In this document: one piece after another, positions 33,539 through 43,300 of the stretch
Layout: each line of letters begins with the position of its first letter
How positions within the stretch are numbered: the first letter of the stretch is position 1
Origin: Crocinitomicaceae bacterium
GTDB taxonomy: Bacteria; Bacteroidota; Bacteroidia; Flavobacteriales_D; Crocinitomicaceae
DNA length: 64,000 nucleotides
Direction of reading: 5' to 3'
Assembly: GCA_017983465.1 (NCBI GenBank)
Contig: JAGOBK010000001.1
Coordinates: 310,001-374,000 of the forward strand
Made by a program: the position numbers and the translations under genes
The notes under the pieces: model-generated
Told to the model about the DNA's origin: nothing
Databases searched by the model: none
The model's input: only the letters and a program-made list of their open reading frames with translations

Positions 33539-34747
33539 TTACATTCGTTCAATTACCGCTGCATATCCTTGACCAACTCCAATACACATGGTCACCAACG
33601 CATAACGTTTGTTTGTCGCATTTAATTGTCTTGCAGCAGTTAAAAGTAATCGAGCTCCGGACATTCCAAGTGGATGACCCAAAGAAATCGCACCACCCAT
33701 TGGATTAATACGTGAATCATTGTCCGCTAATCCTAAGTTTCTCGTACAAGCCAACACTTGCGCCGCAAATGCTTCGTTGATTTCAATGATATCCATTTGA
33801 TCGAGTGTCAGTCCAGCGCGACTTAACGCTTTTTGAGAAGCTAATACTGGTCCAATCCCCATGATTCTAGGTTCTACACCAGCTACTGCTGCTGAAACCA
33901 TACGAACCATTGGTGTTAAGCTGTGAACTTTCAATCCATCCTCACTTGCCATCAGTAACGCTGCTGCTCCATCGTTTAATCCGGAAGCATTTCCTGCAGT
34001 TACGGAACCATCTTTTTTAAATGCGGGACGAAGTCCGGCTAGACTTTCAATCGTTGTCGATGGACGTGCAAATTCATCCGTTGAAATTATTTTCGGCTCC
34101 CCTTTGCGTTGTGGAATCGAGACTGGTGTGATTTCACCTTCAAAATATCCACTTGCTGTTGCTTTCGCCGTTTTTACTTGCGACCAACACGCGAACGCAT
34201 CTTGATCCTCACGACTTATATTGAATTGTTCTGCTAAATTTTCGGCAGTCATTCCCATGGAATCTACGCCATAAATCGCTTCCATTTTTGGATTGATAAA
34301 TCGCCATCCGAAGGAAGAATCAAACATTTGAGCGTCGCGTCCAAATGCGCTACTCGTTTTTGAAATCACCCAAGGTCCACGAGTCATGTGTTCTACTCCA
34401 CCCGCAATGTATAAGTCCCCTGCTCCATCTTTCATCGCACGTCCTGCATTTACTGCTGCCGCTAATCCGGATGCACAAAGTCGGTTCACTGTCTCTCCAG
34501 CAACTTCTTGTGGAATTCCAGCCAACAACGAAGCCATTCGCGCTACGTTACGGTTATCTTCACCCGCTTGATTGGCACAACCAAGAATGACATCTTCAAT
34601 TTTCGTTAAATCTAAGTTTGGATGTCGGTCCACCAATGCTTTTAGCGCATGCGCTGCTAAATCGTCTGCACGTACTGGTGCCAAACTCCCTCCAAAACTT
34701 CCGATCGGCGTACGAATTCCGTCCACCAAGTATACTTCTTTTGACAT
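33539..34747 (-). CDS. Acetyl-CoA acyltransferase / thiolase
   Basis: 402 residues from ATG 34747, which follows a -7 box; a longer frame to 34807 lacks family support. Thiolase catalytic residues are present: nucleophile Cys in VNRLCASGLAAAVNAG (~90), GNASGLNDGAAALLMAS, NEAFAAQ, His in GGAISLGHPLGMSGARLLL and the second Cys in TMCIGVGQGYA. It cleaves 3-ketoacyl-CoA to acetyl-CoA plus a shortened acyl-CoA in beta-oxidation, or works in reverse. No other fad genes are adjacent. It heads the leftward operon with the lipoprotein/DUF5723/T9SS genes, which may be incidental. Confidence 0.9.
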   Translation of the reverse strand: MSKEVYLVDGIRTPIGSFGGSLAPVRADDLAAHALKALVDRHPNLDLTKIEDVILGCANQAGEDNRNVARMASLLAGIPQEVAGETVNRLCASGLAAAVNAGRAMKDGAGDLYIAGGVEHMTRGPWVISKTSSAFGRDAQMFDSSFGWRFINPKMEAIYGVDSMGMTAENLAEQFNISREDQDAFACWSQVKTAKATASGYFEGEITPVSIPQRKGEPKIISTDEFARPSTTIESLAGLRPAFKKDGSVTAGNASGLNDGAAALLMASEDGLKVHSLTPMVRMVSAAVAGVEPRIMGIGPVLASQKALSRAGLTLDQMDIIEINEAFAAQVLACTRNLGLADNDSRINPMGGAISLGHPLGMSGARLLLTAARQLNATNKRYALVTMCIGVGQGYAAVIERM

Positions 34748-34764
34748 GTATTTTAATGTTTTAT

Positions 34765-34772
34765 CAAAGATA
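34765..34772 (-). promoter_or_regulatory. -7 promoter box (TATCTTTG) for the thiolase operon
   Basis: Minus-strand TATCTTTG, 17 bp upstream of the thiolase ATG at 34747. It supports that start over the longer frame. Confidence 0.55.
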
Positions 34773-34910
34773 AAGGAAAAAGCAGGAAACTGAGTGGGAC
34801 AATTCAATTGTTTTGTGGATTCAGTGTTTAAAATTCAAGGTGAAAACGGTTCGCTCAAAGCGAATTATTCCTAAGTTCGCAAGACAAACACACGGATAGA
34901 AAATAAGGTC

Positions 34911-36323
34911 ATGCACGATTCCACCTATACATTTCATGCGCTTTCAGCTGCGGATTTCAGTTTTTTCGAAGCACTTTTAGGCATGAATGCCATCCATACA
35001 GAAGAACAATTAATCGCATACGGACACGACGAAACGGAGGACTTATCCTTCCCTCCTAGCCTTGTTGTGCGTCCAGAAAACACCGAAGTAATCTCTAAAA
35101 TCATGGCGTATTGCCACGAACATGGAATTCCGGTGACACCGGCAGGAGCACGCACTGGATTGAGTGGTGGTGCACTTCCGATTCACGGAGGAATTTTGCT
35201 TTCCATGGAGAAATTCAACCGCATTTTACATATTGATGAGAAAAATCACCAAGTCACGACAGAACCGGGTGTCATCACGCAAGTCTTGCAAGATGCTGTT
35301 AAGGAAAAAGGATTGTTTTATCCACCTGATCCAGCGAGTAAAGGATCTTGTTTTATCGGTGGAAACGTTTCAGAAAATTCTGGTGGACCAAAAGCCGTGA
35401 AGTATGGCGTGACCAAGGATTATGTCTTGAATTTAGAAATCGTTCTTCCAACCGGAGAAATCATATGGACAGGCGCCAACGTATTGAAAAACGCGACGGG
35501 TTATAACTTAACGCAACTCATCGTCGGATCCGAGGGAACCTTAGGCATCATCACCAAAATTGTTTTGAAGTTGATTCCACATCCCACACACGATTTACTG
35601 ATGTTGGTTCCGTTTTTTGACGCACAGAAAGCCTGTGAAGCAGTCGCTGCGATATTTCAAGCCGGTATCACACCGAGTGGTTTAGAGTTCATGGAACGAG
35701 ATGCACTCACTTGGACACAAGCCTTTACCGGAGAAACATCCATTCCAGTGGCCGATAATCATCAAGCGCATTTGATCATCGAAGTGGATGGATTTGATCC
35801 AAATCAATTGATGCAGGAATGCGAAAAGATTTTAGGAGTACTCGAAGGATTCGAAACAGACGAAATACTCTTCGCGGATTCGGATGCACAGAAAAATACG
35901 CTTTGGAGTTTGCGACGAAAAGCTGGAGAAGCCGTGAAAGCACAGTCCATTTACAAAGAAGAGGACACGGTTGTCCCACGTTACGCCTTGCCTCAACTAC
36001 TTTTCCATGTAAAAGAAATCGGTAAGAAATATGGTTTTCATTCCGTTTGCTACGGTCACGCGGGCGACGGAAATTTACACGTAAACATCATCAAAGGCGA
36101 CTTGAGCGATGAACAATGGAACAACGAACTACCAATTGCCATTCGTGAATTATTCACTGAAGTCATCAAACTTGGTGGTACAATTTCAGGCGAACACGGC
36201 ATCGGACTTGTACAGAAATCCTACATGGATCTTGCTTTTCCGGAAGTTGCATTAGACTTAATGAGAAACATAAAAAAGGTCTTTGACCCGAAGGGGATTT
36301 TGAATCCGGGGAAGGTTTTTTAG
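34911..36323 (+). CDS. FAD-linked oxidase, GlcD/D-lactate dehydrogenase family
   Basis: 470 residues, two-domain vanillyl-alcohol-oxidase fold. The FAD-binding domain (~40-220) has SLVVRPENTEVISKIMAYC, PVTPAGARTGLSGGALPIHG, then FIGGNVSENSGGPKAVKYG and GSEGTLGIITKIVLKLIP. The C-terminal substrate domain ends in YGHAGDGNLHVNIIKGD and ISGEHGIGLVQKSYM, matching D-2-hydroxyacid dehydrogenases. It probably oxidises glycolate, D-lactate or another 2-hydroxyacid, and the substrate is undecided. No FeS partner subunit is adjacent. Its stop codon is the first base triplet of a 16-bp repeat array. Confidence 0.9.
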   Translation: MHDSTYTFHALSAADFSFFEALLGMNAIHTEEQLIAYGHDETEDLSFPPSLVVRPENTEVISKIMAYCHEHGIPVTPAGARTGLSGGALPIHGGILLSMEKFNRILHIDEKNHQVTTEPGVITQVLQDAVKEKGLFYPPDPASKGSCFIGGNVSENSGGPKAVKYGVTKDYVLNLEIVLPTGEIIWTGANVLKNATGYNLTQLIVGSEGTLGIITKIVLKLIPHPTHDLLMLVPFFDAQKACEAVAAIFQAGITPSGLEFMERDALTWTQAFTGETSIPVADNHQAHLIIEVDGFDPNQLMQECEKILGVLEGFETDEILFADSDAQKNTLWSLRRKAGEAVKAQSIYKEEDTVVPRYALPQLLFHVKEIGKKYGFHSVCYGHAGDGNLHVNIIKGDLSDEQWNNELPIAIRELFTEVIKLGGTISGEHGIGLVQKSYMDLAFPEVALDLMRNIKKVFDPKGILNPGKVF

Positions 36324-36416
36324 TGTGCTAGTTATCTAATGTGCTAATGGACTAATTTGCTAATGGACTAATGTGCTAATGGACTAATTTGCTAATGGAC
36401 TAATGTGCTAAATGGC
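36321..36416 (+). repeat. 16-bp tandem array TAATKTGCTAATGGAC after the FAD oxidase gene
   Basis: Five units at 36337, 36353, 36369, 36385 and 36401, alternating TAATGTGC and TAATTTGC halves. They are preceded by a degenerate unit at 36321-36336 (TAGTGTGCTAGTTATC) whose first three bases are the gene's stop codon. The array fades out in TAATGTGTTATTTGG. A related array lies at 46363-46494. Confidence 0.9.
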
Positions 36417-36520
36417 TAATGTGTTATTTGGGGAGCATCAAAAATTATTTTTTCGCTCAAAACATATTTATTTGTATTGAATAAAAAAGCATAAAGAACT
36501 ATTACGACGGTGATGAGTAT

Positions 36521-37351
36521 TTATTGACCAAAGGATGCTTTTTGAGCATTATAAATATCTGTGATGTTTTGCGAGGTTAAAGCGGTATTATAAATCATGG
36601 CTGTACCTATTTTACCTTTATAATTTCTACATGGATCGCAAATTGGATCTCTACCAATGTAGAATTTATTGTTGTTAGATGCCGCGTGCGAATATGTATG
36701 AGAATGAGTGGCACTACCAGCAGCGTTAAATAAATAGACATCTGCTTTTGTACTGCTGATTGATACCGCAATCATAGACCATTGATTATTTGGCACAAGC
36801 AAAGTTTGAGGGTATTGATCATATTGATTCCAAGTATAACCAATATAATGCTCCTGACTCCCATTAGGACCTGTACCTCCTAAAAGTAATCCTGTTACAC
36901 TAGCATTTCCTCCATTACCGCGGTTTTCAATAATACCACTATAATTGGGACATCCAACAGAAGGATTTACCCAGGCTATAAATGTCGCTGTGGTTAAATT
37001 AATTGTACCTGTAGGTGTACCATAAGTACCTGTAGTCCCGTCAAAAGTGAAACTTCCGGATCCATTATTAACGGAACTTTGTCCAAAAGTAAGATTAGAA
37101 GATAATGTGACATTATTTGCTGGTGTCACACCGCTAATATCTGTCCAAGTAGTTCCTGTACCGCTATAAGATGCTGTTCTCGTTGCATCCAAATACATTT
37201 TAAGTTCTGTAGTAACTGGATTTGTACCCGTTGGAACATTAACGAATACAAATGGTGGCGCCACGTAATTATTTTGTGAGCCAAACATGGTTCGCTGCGC
37301 ATTGGAAATAAAAGCAGTAAATAGTAATAATATAGTCAGTTTTTTTTTCAT
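36521..37351 (-). CDS. LamG-like (concanavalin A-type) secreted protein
   Basis: 276 residues with signal peptide MKKKLTILLLFTAFISNAQR. From ~50 to the end it is a LamG/concanavalin-like jelly-roll: YLDATRTASYSGTGTTWTDI, GSFTFDGTTGTYGTP, ATFIAWVNPS, NNKFYIGRDPICD and GKIGTAMIYNTALTSQNITD. This domain usually binds carbohydrate or protein ligands. There is no T9SS tail, so it may stay periplasmic or associate with the giant protein. It lies 9 bp downstream of that gene; last gene of the operon. Confidence 0.75.
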   Translation of the reverse strand: MKKKLTILLLFTAFISNAQRTMFGSQNNYVAPPFVFVNVPTGTNPVTTELKMYLDATRTASYSGTGTTWTDISGVTPANNVTLSSNLTFGQSSVNNGSGSFTFDGTTGTYGTPTGTINLTTATFIAWVNPSVGCPNYSGIIENRGNGGNASVTGLLLGGTGPNGSQEHYIGYTWNQYDQYPQTLLVPNNQWSMIAVSISSTKADVYLFNAAGSATHSHTYSHAASNNNKFYIGRDPICDPCRNYKGKIGTAMIYNTALTSQNITDIYNAQKASFGQ

Positions 37352-37360
37352 AACTAAAAT

Positions 37361-40300
37361 TTAGAAAGAACGAATAGCAACAACATAAATTGTTGAAGAT
37401 TTACTGGTTTGATAGATATATGTATTTGAATTGGCCCCTAAAGCATATGCTAAGCCTGCATAATCACTTCTTTCTGAAGAGGTCCAATGATCATGTGTTG
37501 CGAAATTACAATTTGGAAATAAAGCTGATTGTGTTGCAAAAAGGGTTAATTCATATGCATTTGGCAAGTACCAATCTGAAAACTGTGGAGTAGTGGTTAC
37601 GCCATTTACAACAACTGGTGAATTTAAATAAGTAGCTGCATAAAAGGCTGCTGCTCTTTGTCCTGTCTGTGGATCTCCGTTACCATATGTTGGAACTGGG
37701 ATAACGTTCAATATCCTTTGAGTATTCAATTTTCCACCTAAGACTCCTGAAAAACTTGTAGTACCAACGTAAGAATTTGATCCACCACCCCAAGTCATTG
37801 CTTGTCCATTTTTTAATTCTGTATCTGCACCAATTAAACCATGCGCACCATTATCCCAGGTATAAAATACAATTCCACCTCCATATGATTCTCCAATATA
37901 ATGTGCCGAACCTGAAGGTGTTGTCCAACTTGCAAACCCAGAAGCATTAGTAGTTAATACTTGACCTGCTGTTGAATTATGTGTATTTGGATAAGTAACT
38001 GTTCCTGCTGTTAATGTTCCACTTGCATTTAAATTATTGGTATAAATGTTCCCATCCACACCTAAACCTCCAGCAACTGTTAAAGCTCCTGTTGTTTTAC
38101 TAGTTGATGCTGTAGTGGGTAACACAGATACTTTTGATGGATTAATTTCTAAATAAGAATTAGCAGTTGAATTTGATGTTGCAATACGGAATTTCAATGT
38201 AGCTGATCCACCTGCATCAGGGTTATCACTAAACATTCCTGTATTTCTTGCCCAATCACCCCCAATGAATGAGAAACCAACAGGAGCATTGTATGAAGAA
38301 CCTGCTGTTGCTTTAATGGACGTATTCCAAGTTGGTAGGTTATTTTCCATTGTCAATATAGAACCATTACTTCCCATACTTAATCTGGTTCCTGTTCCAT
38401 TTAAGCCACCGTAAATAATATCTCCCGAAGTTGTCATTGGAGATAAAGCATCAAATGCACTAGTTTTTGTTGTTGCTCCAGTTCCACCATTTGCAATTGG
38501 CAAAGTACCAGAAACGCTAGAGGTTAAATTTGTCGATGCTGCTGTTGCTGCCGTTCCGTACCCTTGTCCAATGTTCCAATAACAGTTCGTTCCGTCATAG
38601 TAAAAGTTCAAAATATCTTTTGCGTTTGGCGCTGTCGATAAAGCGATTGTTGTTGTTGAAGCTGAGCCTAATACTTTATTGGATGTTGAAGGAAGTGTGA
38701 TTGTTCTATTTCCTGTTGCATCTTGTGTGACAATTAATGTTCCGTATGATCCTACTGCAGGTAAAGACGCAAAACTCAACGTTCTGTTTCCTCCTAAGGT
38801 CACACTCGCGTTTAGTCCATTTGTTGGATTCCATGAAATCGTTGTTCCATCCGTTAACGCTTGTGGCGTTGAAGCATAGATTGGTGAAGTCACCGTTCCT
38901 GTAAATGTTGGTGAAGCAATTGGTGCTGCACCTAAGTTCGTCAATGCTCCAGCTGCTGTTGTTGCTCCTGTTCCACCGTTTGCTACTGCCACTGTACCTG
39001 TAACATTTGCTGCAGAACCTGTGATGTTACCAGTTACTTTAGAACCGGAAACAGTTGCGATTTTCGCGTCCGTTACATTCGCATCTAATATTTTAGAAGT
39101 AGTAATGGCATTCGCAGCCACAACTGGTAATGCTGCTGTTCCACTTAAGTCACCCGCTAATTGAATTTTACCTTTTGCTGTTGTTGTTGCATCTGGAATC
39201 GTTGCCGTTGCAATCGCGCCTGTTACGAATTCGGTTGTTGCTACTTGTGTTGTGTTTGTTCCTGCTGCTGCAGTTGGAGCTGCCGGAGTTCCTGTAAAGG
39301 TTGGTGAAGCAATTGGTGCTGCACCTAGGTTTGTCAATGCTCCAGTTGCTGTTGTTGCTCCTGTTCCACCGTTTGCTACAGCTACCGTTCCGGACAAACT
39401 ACTTGCGGATGGTGCAACCCATGTTAATGTTCCACTGCCTGTTGTGGATAACACTTGTCCAGATGATCCGTGTGTATTTGGATAAGTAACGGTTCCTGCT
39501 GTTAAAGTACCAGAAGTTTTCACATTCGTAATCGCCGTTGATCCTGCTACTGAAACACCATCTGCACCTAATTGAATGGTGTTATTTGCCGTAGTTACAG
39601 CCTGAAAACCTAATGCCGTTGCGTTGGTATGACCTGCTGATGCATAACCACCTAATGCTGTTGAATTGTTAGCTGAACTGTTTGCGGCGATTCCAATAGC
39701 TACGGATTGAGTTCCTTGTCCAGATTGTGCAGCATTGGATCCAATCGCTACAGAGTTTGCTCCTTGATTACTATTTCCAGCAACATATCCGATGGCAACG
39801 GACTGACTCCCTTGATTCGTTTGTCCAGTTCCATTTCCAATTCCAACAGCTCCTGTTCCTTGATTCGTTGTTCCGGATGAAGCACCGATGGCTACTTTGT
39901 TCGTATTTAACCCTAAAATTCCTTTTACTCCATCAACGGTGGTTTGTCCTGTTCCTCCATTTGCAATGGCAACTGTTCCTGTAACATTCCCTGCGTTTCC
40001 TGTAATACTTCCAGAAGGAATCACGTAATCTGTTCCGGCTACTGCTGCTGTCATGGCACTTGTACCATTTCCTTTTACGATTCCTGTCAGTGTCGTTGTA
40101 CCCGATCCACCATTTGCAACCGGTAAAGTTCCTGCAATACCTGTCGACAAGTTTGTTACCACGGCTGCTGCTGCCGTTCCGTATCCCTGTCCAATGTTCC
40201 AATAACAGTTTGTTCCGTCATAGTAAAAGTTTAAGATGTCTTTTGCGTTTGGCGCAGTCGATAAGGCGATTGTTGTTGTAGAAGCTGAGCCTAATACTTT

Positions 40301-43300
40301 GTTGGATGTTGAAGGAAGTGTAATTGTTCTATTTCCTGTCCCATCTTGTGTAACGATTAATGTTCCGTAAGATCCTACTGCGGGTAAAGAAGCAAAACTC
40401 AAAGTTCTGTTTCCCCCTAAGGTTACACTCGCGTTTAGTCCATTTGTTGGATTCCATGAAATCGTTGTTCCATCTGTTAACGCTTGAGGAGTTGAAGCAT
40501 AAATTGGTGAAGTCACCGTTCCTGTAAATGTTGGAGAAGCAATTGGTGCTTTTAATGCAAGGCCAGGAACTGTTGGCGCAGCTGCTGTTCCTGCCAAGTC
40601 ACCTGCTAATTGAATTTTACCTTTCGCTGTTGTTGTTGCATCTGGAATCGTTGCCGTTGCAATCGCACCTGTTACGAATTCGGTTGTTGCAACTTGTGTT
40701 GTGTTTGTTCCTGCTGCTGCAGTTGGAGCTGCCGGAGTTCCTGTAAACGTTGGTGAGGAAATTGGTGCTTTTAATGCAAGGCCAGGAACTGTTGGCGCAG
40801 CTGCTGTTCCTGCTAAGTCACCTGCTAATTGGAGTTTACCTTTTGTAGTTGCATCTGCATCTGCAATATTTGCCATTGCCACTTGTGCATCAACATAGGT
40901 TTTTACTGCGTTTTGCGTTGGATACAAGACATCACTCGTTCCTAAAGCTGTTGCAGTTGATTTATTCGTTAGGTTTTCTTTTAATAAATCTGCATTGGTG
41001 CGGTTTGTTACCTCCGTTGCTAAATCGGTTGTCAAGGTTGCATCTGCGGCGGTTCTTGCTGCTGCTTCCGCTGCTAAGTTGTTTGTTAAAACGACATCCG
41101 CTGCTGCTCTGATTGCCGCTTCGTTGTTCAATCCTGTTGTTCCAGCTGCTGTATTCGCATCCACATACGTTTTCACTGCGTTTTGCGTTGGATACAAGAC
41201 ATCACTCGTTCCTAAAGTCGTTGCTGTGGATTTGTTAGATAAATTTTCTTTTAATAAATCTGCATTGGTGCGGTTTGTTACCTCCGTTGCTAAATCGGTT
41301 GACAAGGATGCATCTGCGGCTGTTCTTGCTGCTGCTTCCGCTGCTAAGTTGTTTGTTAAAAAGACATCCGCTGCTGCTCTGATTGCCGCTTCGTTGTTCA
41401 ATCCTGTTGTCCCAGCTGCTGTATTCGCATCCACATACGTTTTCACTGCGTTTTGTGTTGGATACAAGACATTACTTGTACCTAATGTAGTAGCTGTGGA
41501 TTTGTTAGATAAATTTTCTTTAGCTAAATCTGCGTTCGATCTGTTTGTTATTTCAGTAGCTAAATTGCTTGTCAAAACCGCATCCGCTGCCGCTCTAATC
41601 GCAGCCTCATTATTAATACCTGCATTTCCAACTGTGACAGTTGCATCCACGTAGGATTTTACTGCATTTTGTGTTGGATACAAAACATCACTTGTTCCCA
41701 AGGATGTAGCTGTTGACTTATTTGAAAGGTTTTCTTTCTGTAAATCGGCATTTATACGGTTATTGGCTTCGGAAACCAAGTTTGTTGTTAATGTATTATC
41801 ACCAGCAGCTCTTGCCAAAGATTCATTCGTCAAATCAGTTGAAAGCATGGTTGCATTCGAATCGACATAATCTTTCACTGTTTTTACGGTTGGGTATTTC
41901 ACAGTGGATGTTCCGTCTAATAACAGATTATTAGATTTATTGGATAAATCTTCTTTCAGCAAATCTGCATCTTCTCGATCATTGATCTCGGACGTTAAGT
42001 TTGTATTTAACTGAAGATCAGCTGCAGCTCTAATAGACGCCTCATTACTAATTGTTGAATTAATGGTAAGTGCACTTGCATCAACGTATGTTTTTACTGC
42101 ATTTTGTGATGGATAAAGTACATTACTCGTTCCTAAAGTTGTCGAAGTTGATTTATTTGCAAGGTTTTCTTTTAATAAATCGGCGTTTTCTCTAGTTGTT
42201 ACCTCTGTTAACACGGCCGCATTTAAGTTATTGTCTCCAATTGTTCTACTACTAACTTCAGCTGCAAGATTGATCGTTAAGTTGTTATCCGCCGCAGCTC
42301 TAATGATTGCCTCATTATTCAATGCATTGTTGGTCGAATTTGAAGCAGCGTCTACATATGTTTTAACTGCTTTTTGAGATGGATATTCAACATCACTTAA
42401 TCCTAAGTTTACGGAAGTTGACTTATTGGAAAGATTTTCTTTAAGTAAATCTGCATTCGTTCGATCCGTTACTTCTGTGGCCAAGTTATTCGTTAAAACA
42501 AGGTCCGCCGCTGCACGAATTGCTGCCTCGTTTGAAACGGCTGCCGCATTCGCTGCTGCATTAGCATCTACATACGTTTTCACCGCGTTTTGAGATGGAT
42601 AAAGGTCATTACTTGTTCCAAGTGTCGTTGCCGTTGATTTGTTTGCTAGGTTTTCTTTCAATAAATCGGCATTGGTTCGGTTAGTTACCTCTGTAGCCAA
42701 GTTGTTTGTCAAGACAACATCCGCTGCCGCTCGTATAGCTGCTTCGTTATTGATTGCTGTCGTATTTGACGTAGATGTTACATCCACATACGTTTTTACC
42801 GCATTTTGAGTTGGATAAAGAATGTCACTGGTTCCTAATGTTGTTGCCGTTGATTTATTGGCAAGATCCTCTTTTAATAAATCGGCGTTGGTTCGGTTGG
42901 TCACCTCCGTCGCTAAGTTATTTGTCAGGACAACATCCGCATTCGTTCTGTTCAGTATTTCCGTAGCTAAATTGGTTGTCAACGTATTGTCACCATTGAT
43001 TCGGTTTGTTACTTCGGTCGCTAAATTGGTCGTTAGTGTGTTATCTCCATTGATGCGATTGCTAACCTCTGTAGCTAAATTCGTTGTCAAAGTTGCATCT
43101 GCTGCAGCTCTAATCGCCGCTTCATTGGCAATGGCTGTATTGATGTTATTCGTACCTGCGTCAACATATGTTTTTACCGCATTTTGTGTTGGATAAAGAA
43201 CGTCACTTGTTCCTAATGTCGTTGCAGTCGATTTGTTCACTTGGTCTTCTTTCAAGTCAAGTGCCGCTTGGGTTGCTGTACTAATTGGCTTATTTAAATC

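Noticed and set aside
36321..36431. Possible CRISPR array
   Set aside because: The units are contiguous 8/16-bp repeats without spacers and no cas genes are present.
40995..41654. 219-codon open frame opposite the giant fibre gene
   Set aside because: It is a mirror of the Ala-rich repeat region, with no start signal, promoter or family resemblance; several similar antisense frames arise from the repeats.
41000..43200. Possible CRISPR-like repeat region in the fibre gene
   Set aside because: The periodicity follows protein repeats of 60-85 residues within one open reading frame.
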